Positions 37,766 to 45,944 of a stretch of DNA of 64,000 bases are shown one piece after another. The notes beneath the pieces were generated by a model that saw only the letters and a list, made by a program, of their open reading frames with translations, searched no databases and was not told the DNA's origin. Position 1 is the stretch's first letter, and each line of letters opens with the position of its first letter. The stretch is from Nocardioides caldifontis. Lineage in GTDB: Bacteria; Actinomycetota; Actinomycetes; Propionibacteriales; Nocardioidaceae. Location of the stretch: NCBI RefSeq assembly GCF_008087345.1, contig NZ_ML701735.1, positions 186,001 through 250,000 of the forward strand, read 5' to 3'. A program made the position numbers and the translations under genes.

Positions 37766-38972
37766 AGGTGAACCAGCTCGACTTCAGCCGGAACGTCCAG
37801 CGGAAGTCGTCGCCGCTCACCGTGACGCTGCCCTTCTTGCCGACGAGCTTCATCTTCAGCACGCGCCCCTTCCACGACCCGTTGCCGTCGCGCGAGGTGA
37901 CTTTGATCCGCTGCAGCTTGCCGACCTTCGGCCAGGCCTTCTGGATCGCTGCCGCGCCCACCTTCACCGACCAGCTGCGGTTGGGGTTGCCGCTCCAGGT
38001 GTCGTAGGGGTCCTTCTTCGCGACCTGGTAGGCGATCGAGCTCGCGACGGTCCACCCGCCGTTGCTGGAGGAGAACTCGGTGAACGCCGGCTTGCCGCCG
38101 TGGGTGAGCACCTGCCGTGCGGTCTCCGCGACGGCCTTGTTGCTGGCCGGGTGCTCGTCGTCCTTGCCGCCGTACACCTGGCAGGCGGTGGTGTCGCACA
38201 GGTCGTAGTGGCCGGTGCCCTTGCGGCGCGAGAGGGCGTACGTGCGGGCCGCCACCGCCTGCGACTGGACCGCCTCGGGCGACCACGACGCGGGGATCTC
38301 CCGCGCGACCACGCCCTTGACGTAGCCGTCGAGCGGGAGGACGTTCACGGTGTCGCGGTCACGCGAGCCGGCGGAGGGCGCGGCCGCGTGGAGCCAGCCG
38401 CGGTAGGTGGTCCGGCCCGACGGCGTGACCAGGGTGATGCCGCCCGGCGCGCGGAAGACGCCCTCGCCCTCGAGGGTCCGCCACCGCTTCCAGGTGCCGC
38501 CCGAGAGGTGCTCGACGACGTTGCGGTTGGCGTTGGTCACGCGGAGCCGCCACTGGCCGGCGCCGTTGGCCGGCAACCGGTGGACGGTGCTCGAGCCGGC
38601 GTCGTACACCTTGAGCTTCGGGCGCGCCACGACGACGACGTCCGAGGTGGTGTCCGCGGTGATCAGCACCCGGATCCGGCCCTTCGCCTTCGACAGCTCG
38701 GTGCCCGGGTAGTAGAACGCCAGGATCTGCTCGTGCGTGAGCCCCTCGCGGGCCGCGCCCTCGGCGCCGTACTGCGACATCCCGCGGCCGTGGCCGTAGC
38801 CCCGGCCGGTCACCGTGAACGTGCGGGAGGCCGGCACCTTGTAGACCTGGTCGACGTTCACCGCGGCCCGGGACTGGGCTGCGCCGGCGGGGCGTGACCC
38901 GGTCAGAGACGGGACGAGCAGCGCCGCCGTGACGGCAGCGGCCAGGGGAAGGGCGAGGCGGGACAACCGCAC
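37758..38972 (-). CDS. Secreted SpoIID/LytB domain protein
   Basis: A 404-residue exported protein. The signal peptide is LALPLAAAVTAALLVPSL ending near RPAGAAQ. The N-terminal half has YGHGRGMSQYGAEGAAREGL. The SpoIID core is VLPLDGYVKGVVAREIPASW, SPEAVQSQAVAARTYALS and TEFSSSNGGWTVAS. In Bacillus SpoIID is a lytic transglycosylase acting on denuded peptidoglycan during engulfment; this organism shows no sporulation genes here, so a general wall-remodelling role is inferred. GTG 38972 is fixed by GGAGG 4 bases upstream and the signal peptide. A palindrome lies 27 bases upstream. Confidence 0.9.
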   Translation of the reverse strand: MRLSRLALPLAAAVTAALLVPSLTGSRPAGAAQSRAAVNVDQVYKVPASRTFTVTGRGYGHGRGMSQYGAEGAAREGLTHEQILAFYYPGTELSKAKGRIRVLITADTTSDVVVVARPKLKVYDAGSSTVHRLPANGAGQWRLRVTNANRNVVEHLSGGTWKRWRTLEGEGVFRAPGGITLVTPSGRTTYRGWLHAAAPSAGSRDRDTVNVLPLDGYVKGVVAREIPASWSPEAVQSQAVAARTYALSRRKGTGHYDLCDTTACQVYGGKDDEHPASNKAVAETARQVLTHGGKPAFTEFSSSNGGWTVASSIAYQVAKKDPYDTWSGNPNRSWSVKVGAAAIQKAWPKVGKLQRIKVTSRDGNGSWKGRVLKMKLVGKKGSVTVSGDDFRWTFRLKSSWFTFS

Positions 38973-38998
38973 GGGGCCTCCGTGAGTGGTGTGACTGG

Positions 38999-39010
38999 TG
39001 GGACGTCCCA
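38999..39010. promoter_or_regulatory. Perfect palindrome upstream of the SpoIID-like gene
   Basis: TGGGACGTCCCA is a 12-base perfect palindrome in the gap between the lpdA stop and the SpoIID-like start, both on the minus strand. It lies where a 5' leader or operator would be. TTGACT is found about 20 bases further upstream (on the minus strand). The function is unproven. Confidence 0.35.
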
Positions 39011-39056
39011 TCCTGCGTCAGTCAAGCGCGACACGCCACCCGAACGGGTCAAATAG

Positions 39057-40448
39057 TCACTCGACGCGGTGAAGTCGCCGCGCCGCCTCCGCCACCGAGC
39101 CGCTCATCGACGGGTAGACCGTGAACGCGTGGGCCAGCTGGTCCGCCGTCAGGTTCTCCGCGACCGCCACGGCGATCGCGTGGATCAGCTCGCTCGCCCG
39201 CGGGGCGACGACCACGCCGCCCACGACGATCCCCGTGCCCGGGCGGCAGAAGAGCTTCACGAAGCCGTCCTGCACCCCCTGCATCTTCGCGCGGGCGTTG
39301 GTGGAGAGCGGCAGCATCACCGGCTCCGCCTCGATCTCGCCGGCCGAGACCGCGCGCTGGCTCCAGCCGACGGTCGCGATCTCGGGGGCGGTGAAGACGT
39401 TGGAGGAGACGGTCTTGAGGTTGAGCGGCTGGACGGCGTCGCCGAGCGCGTGCCACATCGCGATCCGGCCCTGCATCGCCGCGACGGAGGCGAGCATCAG
39501 CACGCCGGTGCAGTCGCCGGCGGCGTAGACGCCGCGGGCGGAGGTCCGCGAGACGCGGTCGACCTTGACGAACCCGCGGTCGGTGACCACCCCGACGTCC
39601 TCGAGCCCGATCCCCTCGGTGTTCGGGATCGAGCCGAGCGCCAGCAGGCAGTGCGAACCCTCGACCTCGCGGCCGTCCTCGAGGCGGACCACGACCCGGT
39701 CACCCTTCCGCTCGACCGCTGCCATCCGGGACTTCGACAGCACCGTCATGCCGCGGCGCTGGAAGACCTCCTCGAGCACCTCCGCCGCGTCCGCGTCCTC
39801 GCCGGGGAGCACCCGGTCGCGGCTGCTGACGAGCGTGACGTCGATGCCGAGCGCGTTGTAGGCGCCGGCGAACTCGGCGCCGGTGACGCCCGAGCCCACG
39901 ACCACGAGGTGCTCGGGGCGCTCGTCGAGGTCGTAGACCTGCTCCCAGGTGAGCACCCGCTCGCCGTCGGGCTGCGCGGTGGGGAGGGTGCGGGGCGAGG
40001 CGCCGGTCGCGACCAGCACCACGTCGGCGTCGAGCGTCTCCTCGCTGCCGTCGGGCAGCGTGGCGACGACCCGCTGCGCCCCGTCGAGCCGGCCGCGTGC
40101 CTGGAGGACGCGGACCCCCTCACGGGTGAGCCGCTGGGCGATGTCGGCGGACTGTGCCCGGGCGAGGTCGAGCACCCGGCGGTTCACCGCGCCGAGGTCG
40201 ACCACCGGCGCCACCTCCGCGTCTGGGTCGTTGCACGAGAGGTCGATGCCGAGCTCGGAGGCCACCTCGAAGGTGGTCATCACCTCCGCGGTGGCGATCA
40301 GCGTCTTGCTCGGCACGCAGTCGGTCAGGACCGCCGAGCCGCCGATGCCCTCGGAGTCCACGACGGTGACCTCCGCCCCGAGCTGTGCTGCCACGAGAGC
40401 CGCCTCGTAGCCTCCCGGTCCACCGCCGATGATCGCCACGTGAGTCAC
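39057..40448 (-). CDS. lpdA: NAD(P)H-quinone dehydrogenase (LpdA-type flavoprotein)
   Basis: A 463-residue two-dinucleotide-binding flavoprotein: the FAD site IIGGGPGGYEAALVAAQLGA, the NAD site VVVGSGVTGAEFAGAYNALG, RGVYAAGDCTGVLMLASVA and the C-terminal dimer region with HAIAVAVAENLT and HAFTVYPSMSGSVAEAARRL. The redox-active disulfide is missing: GIGGSAVLTDCVPSKTL keeps Cys44 but has Ala at the partner position 39. This is the known state of mycobacterial LpdA (Rv3303c), a quinone reductase rather than a lipoamide dehydrogenase. GTG 40448 has GAGAAT 6 bases upstream and starts the FAD strand. Confidence 0.92.
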   Translation of the reverse strand: MTHVAIIGGGPGGYEAALVAAQLGAEVTVVDSEGIGGSAVLTDCVPSKTLIATAEVMTTFEVASELGIDLSCNDPDAEVAPVVDLGAVNRRVLDLARAQSADIAQRLTREGVRVLQARGRLDGAQRVVATLPDGSEETLDADVVLVATGASPRTLPTAQPDGERVLTWEQVYDLDERPEHLVVVGSGVTGAEFAGAYNALGIDVTLVSSRDRVLPGEDADAAEVLEEVFQRRGMTVLSKSRMAAVERKGDRVVVRLEDGREVEGSHCLLALGSIPNTEGIGLEDVGVVTDRGFVKVDRVSRTSARGVYAAGDCTGVLMLASVAAMQGRIAMWHALGDAVQPLNLKTVSSNVFTAPEIATVGWSQRAVSAGEIEAEPVMLPLSTNARAKMQGVQDGFVKLFCRPGTGIVVGGVVVAPRASELIHAIAVAVAENLTADQLAHAFTVYPSMSGSVAEAARRLHRVE

Positions 40449-40507
40449 GCCGGCATTCTCCCACCCGCCTCCGGGCCCAACCCCCTCCACCACCGACTGC
40501 CACCGAC

Positions 40508-40513
40508 TACCCT
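40508..40513 (+). promoter_or_regulatory. Putative -10 element (TACCCT) for a leaderless transcript
   Basis: TACCCT precedes the GTG start of the gamma-glutamylcyclotransferase-like gene by 7 bases. It is divergent from lpdA across a 72-base gap. Confidence 0.42.
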
Positions 40514-40520
40514 GCCGCCC

Positions 40521-40973
40521 GTGACCCTCTACGCGGCGTACGGGCCGAACATGGACCCGCGGCTGATGAGCGAGCGCTGCCCGCACTCCCCGCTCGAGGG
40601 CACGGGGTGGCTGCTGGGGTGGCGGCTCACCTTCGGCGGCGAGGAGTTCGGCTGGGACGGCGCGCTCGCCACCATCGTCGAGGACCACTTCGAGCAGGTC
40701 TTCGTCGCGTTGTACGACGTCACCGACGAGGACGCCGCGCTGCTCGACCAGTGGCAGAGCGTCTCCACCGGGCTCTACCGCAAGACCCGGGTCCGGATCG
40801 CCACCATGAACGGCGAGGAGCTGGCCTGGACCTACGTCCTCGACGCCTACGAGGGCGGGCTCCCCTCCGCGTCGTACCTCGGGATCCTCGCGGACGCCGC
40901 CGAGGCCGCCGACGCCCCGGTGGACTACGTCGCCGCGCTCCGTGCCCGCCCGTGCCGCTCGAGCGGGCTGTGA
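40521..40973 (+). CDS. Gamma-glutamylcyclotransferase-like (AIG2/GGCT fold) protein
   Basis: A 150-residue protein with the GGCT-like opening LYAAYGPNMDPRLMSERCPH, where the YGxN motif forms the substrate loop, then WRLTFGGEEFGWDGALATIV and the DAALLDQWQSVSTGLYRKTR segment. The family cleaves gamma-glutamyl or related amides to 5-oxoproline; specificity is unknown. It corresponds by position to the conserved gene between lpdA and the purine nucleoside phosphorylase in mycobacteria (from memory). GTG 40521 has a -10 hexamer 7 bases upstream and begins directly at the first strand. Confidence 0.83.
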   Translation: MTLYAAYGPNMDPRLMSERCPHSPLEGTGWLLGWRLTFGGEEFGWDGALATIVEDHFEQVFVALYDVTDEDAALLDQWQSVSTGLYRKTRVRIATMNGEELAWTYVLDAYEGGLPSASYLGILADAAEAADAPVDYVAALRARPCRSSGL

Positions 40974-40974
40974 C

Positions 40975-40980
40975 TAGGGT
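40975..40980 (+). promoter_or_regulatory. Putative -10 element (TAGGGT) for a leaderless transcript
   Basis: TAGGGT lies 6 bases before the purine nucleoside phosphorylase ATG, directly after the previous gene's stop. It suggests that gene has its own start site in addition to read-through. Confidence 0.42.
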
Positions 40981-40986
40981 CGGCGG

Positions 40987-41784
40987 ATGACCCGATCCCC
41001 TGCTGAGGCGGCCCGCGAGGCCGCGGACCGGTTGCGCGACCTCACCGGGGTGGCCGCCCACGACGTCGCCCTGGTCCTCGGCTCCGGCTGGCTGCCCGCG
41101 GTCGACGCGCTCGGCGAGACGGTGGCAGAGGTGTCCGCCGCCGACCTGCCGGGGTTCGCGCCGCCCGCGGTGGCCGGCCACGCGGGCAAGATCCGTTCGG
41201 TGCGCGCCGGGGACCGGTCGCTGCTGGTCTTCCTGGGGCGCACCCACCTCTACGAGGACCACGGCGTGCGCGCGGTCGTGCACGGGGTCCGCACCGCCGC
41301 TGCGGCGGGGTGCCGGGCGGTCGTGCTGACCAACGGCTGCGGCGGGCTCAAGGAGTCGTGGAGCCCAGGCACGCCCGTGCTGATCAGCGACCACCTCAAC
41401 CTCACCGGCACCTCTCCGATCGAGGGCGCGAACTTCGTCGACCTCACCGACCTCTACTCCCCCCGGCTCCGCGAGCTGTGCCGCGAGGTCGACCCGACCC
41501 TCGACGAGGGGGTCTACGTGCAGTTCCGCGGGCCGCACTACGAGACCCCCGCCGAGGTGCGGATGGCCGGGATCCTCGGCGGTCACCTCGTCGGCATGTC
41601 GACGACCCTCGAGGCGATCGCCGCCCGCGAGGCCGGCCTGGAGGTCCTCGGCATCTCGCTGGTGACCAACCTCGCCGCCGGCATCAGCCCCGAGCCGCTC
41701 GACCACGCGGAGGTCCTCGAGGCCGGTCGCGCCGCGGCCAGCCGGATGGGCGACCTGCTCGGCGCCGTCGTCCCCCGCATCTGA
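40987..41784 (+). CDS. punA: Purine-nucleoside phosphorylase
   Basis: A 265-residue trimeric-type PNP that phosphorolyses inosine/guanosine and deoxy forms to base plus (deoxy)ribose-1-phosphate. Motifs are [19 protein letters not shown], the phosphate site [40 protein letters not shown], the base-binding [17 protein letters not shown] and the ribose-site [20 protein letters not shown]. Deoxyribose-1-phosphate could pass to the phosphomutase and deoC encoded nearby. It lies 26 bases before a crotonase gene on the same strand. Confidence 0.94.
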   Translation: MTRSPAEAAREAADRLRDLTGVAAHDVALVLGSGWLPAVDALGETVAEVSAADLPGFAPPAVAGHAGKIRSVRAGDRSLLVFLGRTHLYEDHGVRAVVHGVRTAAAAGCRAVVLTNGCGGLKESWSPGTPVLISDHLNLTGTSPIEGANFVDLTDLYSPRLRELCREVDPTLDEGVYVQFRGPHYETPAEVRMAGILGGHLVGMSTTLEAIAAREAGLEVLGISLVTNLAAGISPEPLDHAEVLEAGRAAASRMGDLLGAVVPRI

Positions 41785-41810
41785 CACTCTCGGAAAAGGC
41801 AGGACCCAGC

Positions 41811-42620
41811 ATGAGCAGCACCTCGGCCCACAACGTCACCTGGACCCTCGACGAGGGGGTCGCCCGGGTCTGGCTCGACCGCCCGGACAAGCTCAACGGG
41901 CTGACCCTGGAGATGCTGGCCGAGCTCACCGCGGTGAGCCGCCGGCTCCGCAAGGACAAGACCCTGCGGGCGGTGGTCCTCACCGGCGCGGGCGACTCCT
42001 TCAGCGCCGGGCTCGACTTCGCCTCCGCGCTCCGCGACCCCAAGCAGGTCGCGCGCTGCTTCCTGCCGTCGCTGCTCCGTGGGACGAACATCTTCCAGGA
42101 GGCCGCCTGGGGATGGCGCCGGCTCCCGGTCCCGGTGATCGCCGTGGTCCAGGGCCACTGCTACGGCGGCGGGGTGCAGATCGCGCTCGGCGCCGACTTC
42201 CGGATCGCCACGCCCGGCTCGCAGTGGTCGGTGATGGAGGCCAAGTGGGGGCTGATCCCGGACATGTCCGGGATCAGGAGCCTCGCCGAGCTGGTCGGCA
42301 TCGACGTCGCGAAGAAGCTGACGATGACCGGGGAGACCTTCGACGGCACCCGCGCCCACGAGCTCGGGCTGGTCACCGAGCTCGCCGACGACCCGCTCGC
42401 CGCCGCGGACGAGCTGGTGGAGCAGCTGAAGAGCCGCTCCCCCGACGCGATCGCCGCGGCGAAGCGGCTCTTCGACGGCACCTGGACCAGCACCCCGCGC
42501 AAGGTGTTCTCCCGGGAGCGCGCCGAGCAGCTCGCGCTGCTGCTCAACGCGAACACCAAGATCGCGCGGGAGGCGGCGTTCCGCCGCGAGGTCCCCGAGT
42601 TCGTCGCCCGGAAGCGCTGA
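41811..42620 (+). CDS. Enoyl-CoA hydratase/isomerase family protein (crotonase)
   Basis: A 269-residue crotonase: GVARVWLDRPDKLNGLTLEM, the oxyanion hole VVLTGAGDSFSAGLDFASAL and AVVQGHCYGGGVQIALGADF. The IATPGSQWSVMEAKWGLIPD segment carries the acidic catalytic position. Substrate is unknown. ATG 41811 follows AAAAGGCAGGA at a workable distance and starts the conserved domain; in-frame extensions lie inside the PNP gene. The phosphomutase gene begins 1 base after its stop, so these are co-transcribed. Confidence 0.88.
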   Translation: MSSTSAHNVTWTLDEGVARVWLDRPDKLNGLTLEMLAELTAVSRRLRKDKTLRAVVLTGAGDSFSAGLDFASALRDPKQVARCFLPSLLRGTNIFQEAAWGWRRLPVPVIAVVQGHCYGGGVQIALGADFRIATPGSQWSVMEAKWGLIPDMSGIRSLAELVGIDVAKKLTMTGETFDGTRAHELGLVTELADDPLAAADELVEQLKSRSPDAIAAAKRLFDGTWTSTPRKVFSRERAEQLALLLNANTKIAREAAFRREVPEFVARKR

Positions 42621-42621
42621 C

Positions 42622-44292
42622 ATGCTGCTCGACCGAGCCCGCGCCTGGGCCGCCGAGGACCCCGACGAGCAGACGCGCGCCGAGCTGGAGGCGCTGGTCG
42701 CCGCTGCCGAGGCGGAGCCGGAGGGCCAAGCCGCCGCCGACCTCGCCGAGCGGTTCTCCGGCACCCTCGAGTTCGGCACCGCCGGGCTCCGCGGCGCCCT
42801 CGGTGCCGGGCCGATGCGGATGAACCGGGTGGTGGTCACCCGCGCCGCGGCCGGGCTCGCGGCCTACCTGCGGGCCCAGGGCGCCGGCGACGGCGACGCC
42901 GTCGTGATCGGGTACGACGCCCGCCACAACTCCGACGTGTTCGCCCGTGACACCGCCGAGGTGGTGACCGGGGCCGGGCTCCGGGCGCTGGTGCTCCCCC
43001 GCCCGCTCCCGACCCCCGTGCTGGCGTTCGCGATCCGCCACCTCGGCTGCGTCGCCGGCGTGATGGTGACCGCGAGCCACAACCCGCCGCAGGACAACGG
43101 CTACAAGGTGTACCTCGGCGACGGCAGCCAGATCGTGCCGCCGGCCGACAGCGGGATCGCCGCCGAGATCGAGGCGGTCGGCGCGCTGGCAGACGTACCC
43201 CGCGGTGCTGGTGGTGAGGTGCTCGGCGAGGAGCTCCTCGAGGCCTACCTCGACGCGGTCGCCTCGCTCCCCGACCCGGCCGGCCCGAGGGACGTCCGGG
43301 TCGTCTACACCCCGATGCACGGCGTGGGCGGCACGACGCTCGTCGAGGCGCTGCGGCGCGCGGGCTTCCCGGCCCCGCACGTCGTCCCGGCGCAGGCCGA
43401 CCCGGACCCCGACTTCCCGACCGTGGGGTTCCCGAACCCCGAGGAGCCCGGCGCGATGGACCTCGCGATGGCGCTCGCCGCGGAGGTCGACGCGGACCTG
43501 GTGGTCGCCAACGACCCCGACGCCGACCGGTGCGCGGTCGCGGTCCCCGACCTGCACGGCTGGCGGATGCTGCGCGGCGACGAGGTCGGGGCGCTGCTCG
43601 GCGACTTCCTGCTCCGCCAGGGCAAGGAGGGCGTCTACGCCGCCTCGATCGTCTCCTCGTCGCTGCTCGGCAGGATGGCCGTGAGCCGGGGCCGCGCGTA
43701 CGCCGAGACGCTGACGGGGTTCAAGTGGATCGCCCGGGTCGACGGGCTGGCCTTCGGCTACGAGGAGGCGCTCGGCTACTGCGTCGCCCCCGACCAGGTC
43801 CGCGACAAGGACGGCGTCTCGGCCGCCCTGCGGGTCGTCGAGCTCGCCGCGCTGCTCAAGGCGGAGGGGCGCACCCTCACCGACCGGCTCGACGAGATCG
43901 CCGCCGAGCACGGCGTCCACGCCACCGACCAGCTCAGCGTGCGGGTGACCGACCTCGCGGTGATCCGCGAGGCGATGGCGACGCTGCGCTCGCAGCCGCC
44001 GGTGGAGCTCGGCGGGCTCGCCGTGGAGGAGGTCGAGGACCTCACCCAGGGGACGGCGTCACTGCCGCCGACCGACGGGCTGCGCTACCGGCTCGCCGAG
44101 GGGGCGCGGGTTGTCGTGCGCCCGTCCGGCACGGAGCCGAAGCTCAAGTGCTACCTGGAGGTCGTCGTCCCGATCGACGAGGCGACGCGCGCCGACGAGG
44201 GCGCGGAAGCGGCCGTCGGGGCGGCGCGGATCGTCGCGGCGCAACGGCTCGACCGGATCCGCACCGACCTGGCGCACGCGGCCGGGCTGTAG
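42622..44292 (+). CDS. pmmB: Phosphomannomutase/phosphopentomutase-like enzyme
   Basis: A 556-residue alpha-D-phosphohexomutase-superfamily enzyme. The N-terminal FGTAGLRGALGAGPMRMN is typical of the PMM2/PGM2-like group, and the catalytic serine is Ser152 in VTASHNPPQDNGYK. The metal loop is NDPDADR, the sugar-binding loop FGYEEALGYCVAPDQVRDKD, and the C-terminal phosphate loop VVVRPSGTEPKLKCYLEVV. Next to PNP and deoC it may well interconvert (deoxy)ribose-1- and 5-phosphate rather than mannose phosphates. From memory, the pair deoD-pmmB is conserved in mycobacteria. ATG 42622 begins 1 base after the crotonase stop. Confidence 0.9.
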   Translation: MLLDRARAWAAEDPDEQTRAELEALVAAAEAEPEGQAAADLAERFSGTLEFGTAGLRGALGAGPMRMNRVVVTRAAAGLAAYLRAQGAGDGDAVVIGYDARHNSDVFARDTAEVVTGAGLRALVLPRPLPTPVLAFAIRHLGCVAGVMVTASHNPPQDNGYKVYLGDGSQIVPPADSGIAAEIEAVGALADVPRGAGGEVLGEELLEAYLDAVASLPDPAGPRDVRVVYTPMHGVGGTTLVEALRRAGFPAPHVVPAQADPDPDFPTVGFPNPEEPGAMDLAMALAAEVDADLVVANDPDADRCAVAVPDLHGWRMLRGDEVGALLGDFLLRQGKEGVYAASIVSSSLLGRMAVSRGRAYAETLTGFKWIARVDGLAFGYEEALGYCVAPDQVRDKDGVSAALRVVELAALLKAEGRTLTDRLDEIAAEHGVHATDQLSVRVTDLAVIREAMATLRSQPPVELGGLAVEEVEDLTQGTASLPPTDGLRYRLAEGARVVVRPSGTEPKLKCYLEVVVPIDEATRADEGAEAAVGAARIVAAQRLDRIRTDLAHAAGL

Positions 44293-44304
44293 CCCGACCA
44301 AGGT

Positions 44305-44922
44305 TCAGACCGAGAACGCCACCACGGCGGCGAGCGCGAGCACCGCCATCGCGGTGAGCTCCGGCACCGCCCACGAGCGGCGCACGGCCGGCGGCTCGCC
44401 GCCGTCGCGCCGTGCGATGCGGGCGAGCTCGTCGATGCGGTTCTCCACGAAGGTCGCGTAGTCCACCTCGCCGATCGAGGCCGCGTCACCGCCGCCCTGT
44501 CGCGCGTCGTTCCTGCGCGCGAAGACGGAGGTCGGGTTCCCGTCGGAGCCGCGGACCATCTGCCGGGAGGCGCGGCCGATGCCGGGGCAGGAGTACCGCT
44601 TCCCGCCGACCCACACGTTGAGCGTGTGGCGGACCGCGACGTCGTCGACCTTCGCGAGCGGCAGGTGCCAGTCGCTCACCTGGTTGTGCAGCACCAGCGT
44701 GTCGTCGTACGCCGTCGCGCGGGGCCTCAGCAGCACCGCCCACACCACCACCCCGGCGAGGGCGACGAGCAGGCAGATCCGCACCCCGGTGAGGTTCGGT
44801 TCGGTCACCGCGGTGAGCACCAGCACGAACGCCGCGGCGACCAGCGAGGCACCACCCACGAACCGGCCGCTGGTCGGGCGGAACCGCTCGACGGGGGTGG
44901 CGGCGGGCGAGGAGGAGGCCAT
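44305..44922 (-). CDS. PH-domain membrane protein (low-molecular-weight antigen-6-like)
   Basis: A 205-residue protein with two membrane helices near the N-terminus (GASLVAAAFVLVLTAV and LLVALAGVVVWAVLLRPRAT), then a bPH_6-type PH domain: AYDDTLVLHNQVSDWHLPLA, KVDDVAVRHTLNVWVGGKRY and YSCPGIGRASRQMVRG. A final helix (AVPELTAMAVLALAAVVAFS) ends the protein. The function is unknown. ATG 44922 is chosen because CACAAT lies 7 bases upstream; a start 33 bases earlier would overlap the divergent promoter of deoC. Confidence 0.83.
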   Translation of the reverse strand: MASSSPAATPVERFRPTSGRFVGGASLVAAAFVLVLTAVTEPNLTGVRICLLVALAGVVVWAVLLRPRATAYDDTLVLHNQVSDWHLPLAKVDDVAVRHTLNVWVGGKRYSCPGIGRASRQMVRGSDGNPTSVFARRNDARQGGGDAASIGEVDYATFVENRIDELARIARRDGGEPPAVRRSWAVPELTAMAVLALAAVVAFSV

Positions 44923-44929
44923 GCGCCCG

Positions 44930-44962
44930 ATTGTGCCCGGCGGGGGGCTGCGCACCTATGCT
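44930..44962. promoter_or_regulatory. Back-to-back -10 elements of a divergent leaderless pair
   Basis: In the 46-base gap between the PH-protein ATG (44922, minus) and the deoC GTG (44969, plus) are CACAAT on the minus strand (44935-44930, spacer 7) and TATGCT on the plus strand (44957-44962, spacer 6). Each would place transcription start at or beside the start codon. Confidence 0.4.
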
Positions 44963-44968
44963 GGCTCG

Positions 44969-45943
44969 GTGACGGCAACACTCACCCCCGACCCGACGGA
45001 GCTGTCGGAGGCCACCTCCTCCGACTCCGCGCTGCGCCGGTTCCTGCACGGGCTGCCCGGCGTCGACCAGGTGGGCGCCGAGGCGCGGGCCGCGATGCTC
45101 GGCACGCGGTCGATCAAGACGACCTCCAAGGAGCTCGCCCTCGAGCTCGCGATCCGGATGGTCGACCTCACCACGCTCGAGGGGCAGGACACCCCGGGCA
45201 AGGTGCGCGCCCTGTGCAGCAAGGCGATGCGCCCCGACCCGACCGACCCGAGCTGCCCGCCGACCGCGGCGGTCTGCGTCTACCCCGACATGGTCGGGGT
45301 GGCGAAGGAGGCGCTGGGAGGCAGCGGCGTGCACGTCGCCTCCGTGGCGACCGCGTTCCCCTCCGGCCGCGCGGCGCTGGACATCAAGCTCGCCGACACC
45401 CGTGACGCCGTCGAGGCGGGCGCCGACGAGATCGACATGGTGATCGACCGTGGCGCGTTCCTCGCGGGGCGCTACCTCCAGGTCTACGAGGAGATCGTCG
45501 CGGTCCGCGAGGCCTGCGCCAGAGAGGATGGGCACGGTGCGCACCTCAAGGTGATCTTCGAGACCGGCGAGCTGCAGACCTTCGACAACATCCGCCGGAT
45601 CTCCTGGCTGGCGATGATGGCCGGCGCCCACTTCATCAAGACCTCCACCGGCAAGGTGCAGCCGGCGGCGACCATGCCGGGCACGCTGGTGATGCTCGAG
45701 GCGGTGCGCGACTTCCGCGAGGCGACCGGCCGGATGGTCGGCGTGAAGCCGGCCGGCGGGATCCGGTCCGCGAAGGAGGCGATCAAGTACCTCGTGATGG
45801 TCAACGAGGTCGCCGGCACCGACTGGCTCGACCCCGACTGGTTCCGCTTCGGCGCCTCCACGCTCCTCAACGACCTGCTGATGCAGCGGATGAAGATGCG
45901 CACCGGCCGCTACTCCGGCCCCGACTACGTGACGATGGACTGA
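44969..45943 (+). CDS. deoC: Deoxyribose-phosphate aldolase
   Basis: A 324-residue class I aldolase cleaving 2-deoxyribose-5-phosphate to glyceraldehyde-3-phosphate and acetaldehyde. It has VDLTTLEGQDTPGKVRALCS, AVCVYPDMVGVAKEALG, VATAFPSGRAALDIKLADTR, the proton-relay VIDRGAFLAGRY region, LKVIFETGEL and the Schiff-base lysine in FIKTSTGKVQPAATM, then GVKPAGGIRSAKEAIKYLVM. The N-terminus is longer than in E. coli DeoC. It starts at GTG 44969, 6 bases after TATGCT. Two aldehyde dehydrogenase genes follow directly and could oxidise the acetaldehyde. Confidence 0.95.
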   Translation: MTATLTPDPTELSEATSSDSALRRFLHGLPGVDQVGAEARAAMLGTRSIKTTSKELALELAIRMVDLTTLEGQDTPGKVRALCSKAMRPDPTDPSCPPTAAVCVYPDMVGVAKEALGGSGVHVASVATAFPSGRAALDIKLADTRDAVEAGADEIDMVIDRGAFLAGRYLQVYEEIVAVREACAREDGHGAHLKVIFETGELQTFDNIRRISWLAMMAGAHFIKTSTGKVQPAATMPGTLVMLEAVRDFREATGRMVGVKPAGGIRSAKEAIKYLVMVNEVAGTDWLDPDWFRFGASTLLNDLLMQRMKMRTGRYSGPDYVTMD

Positions 45944-45944
45944 C

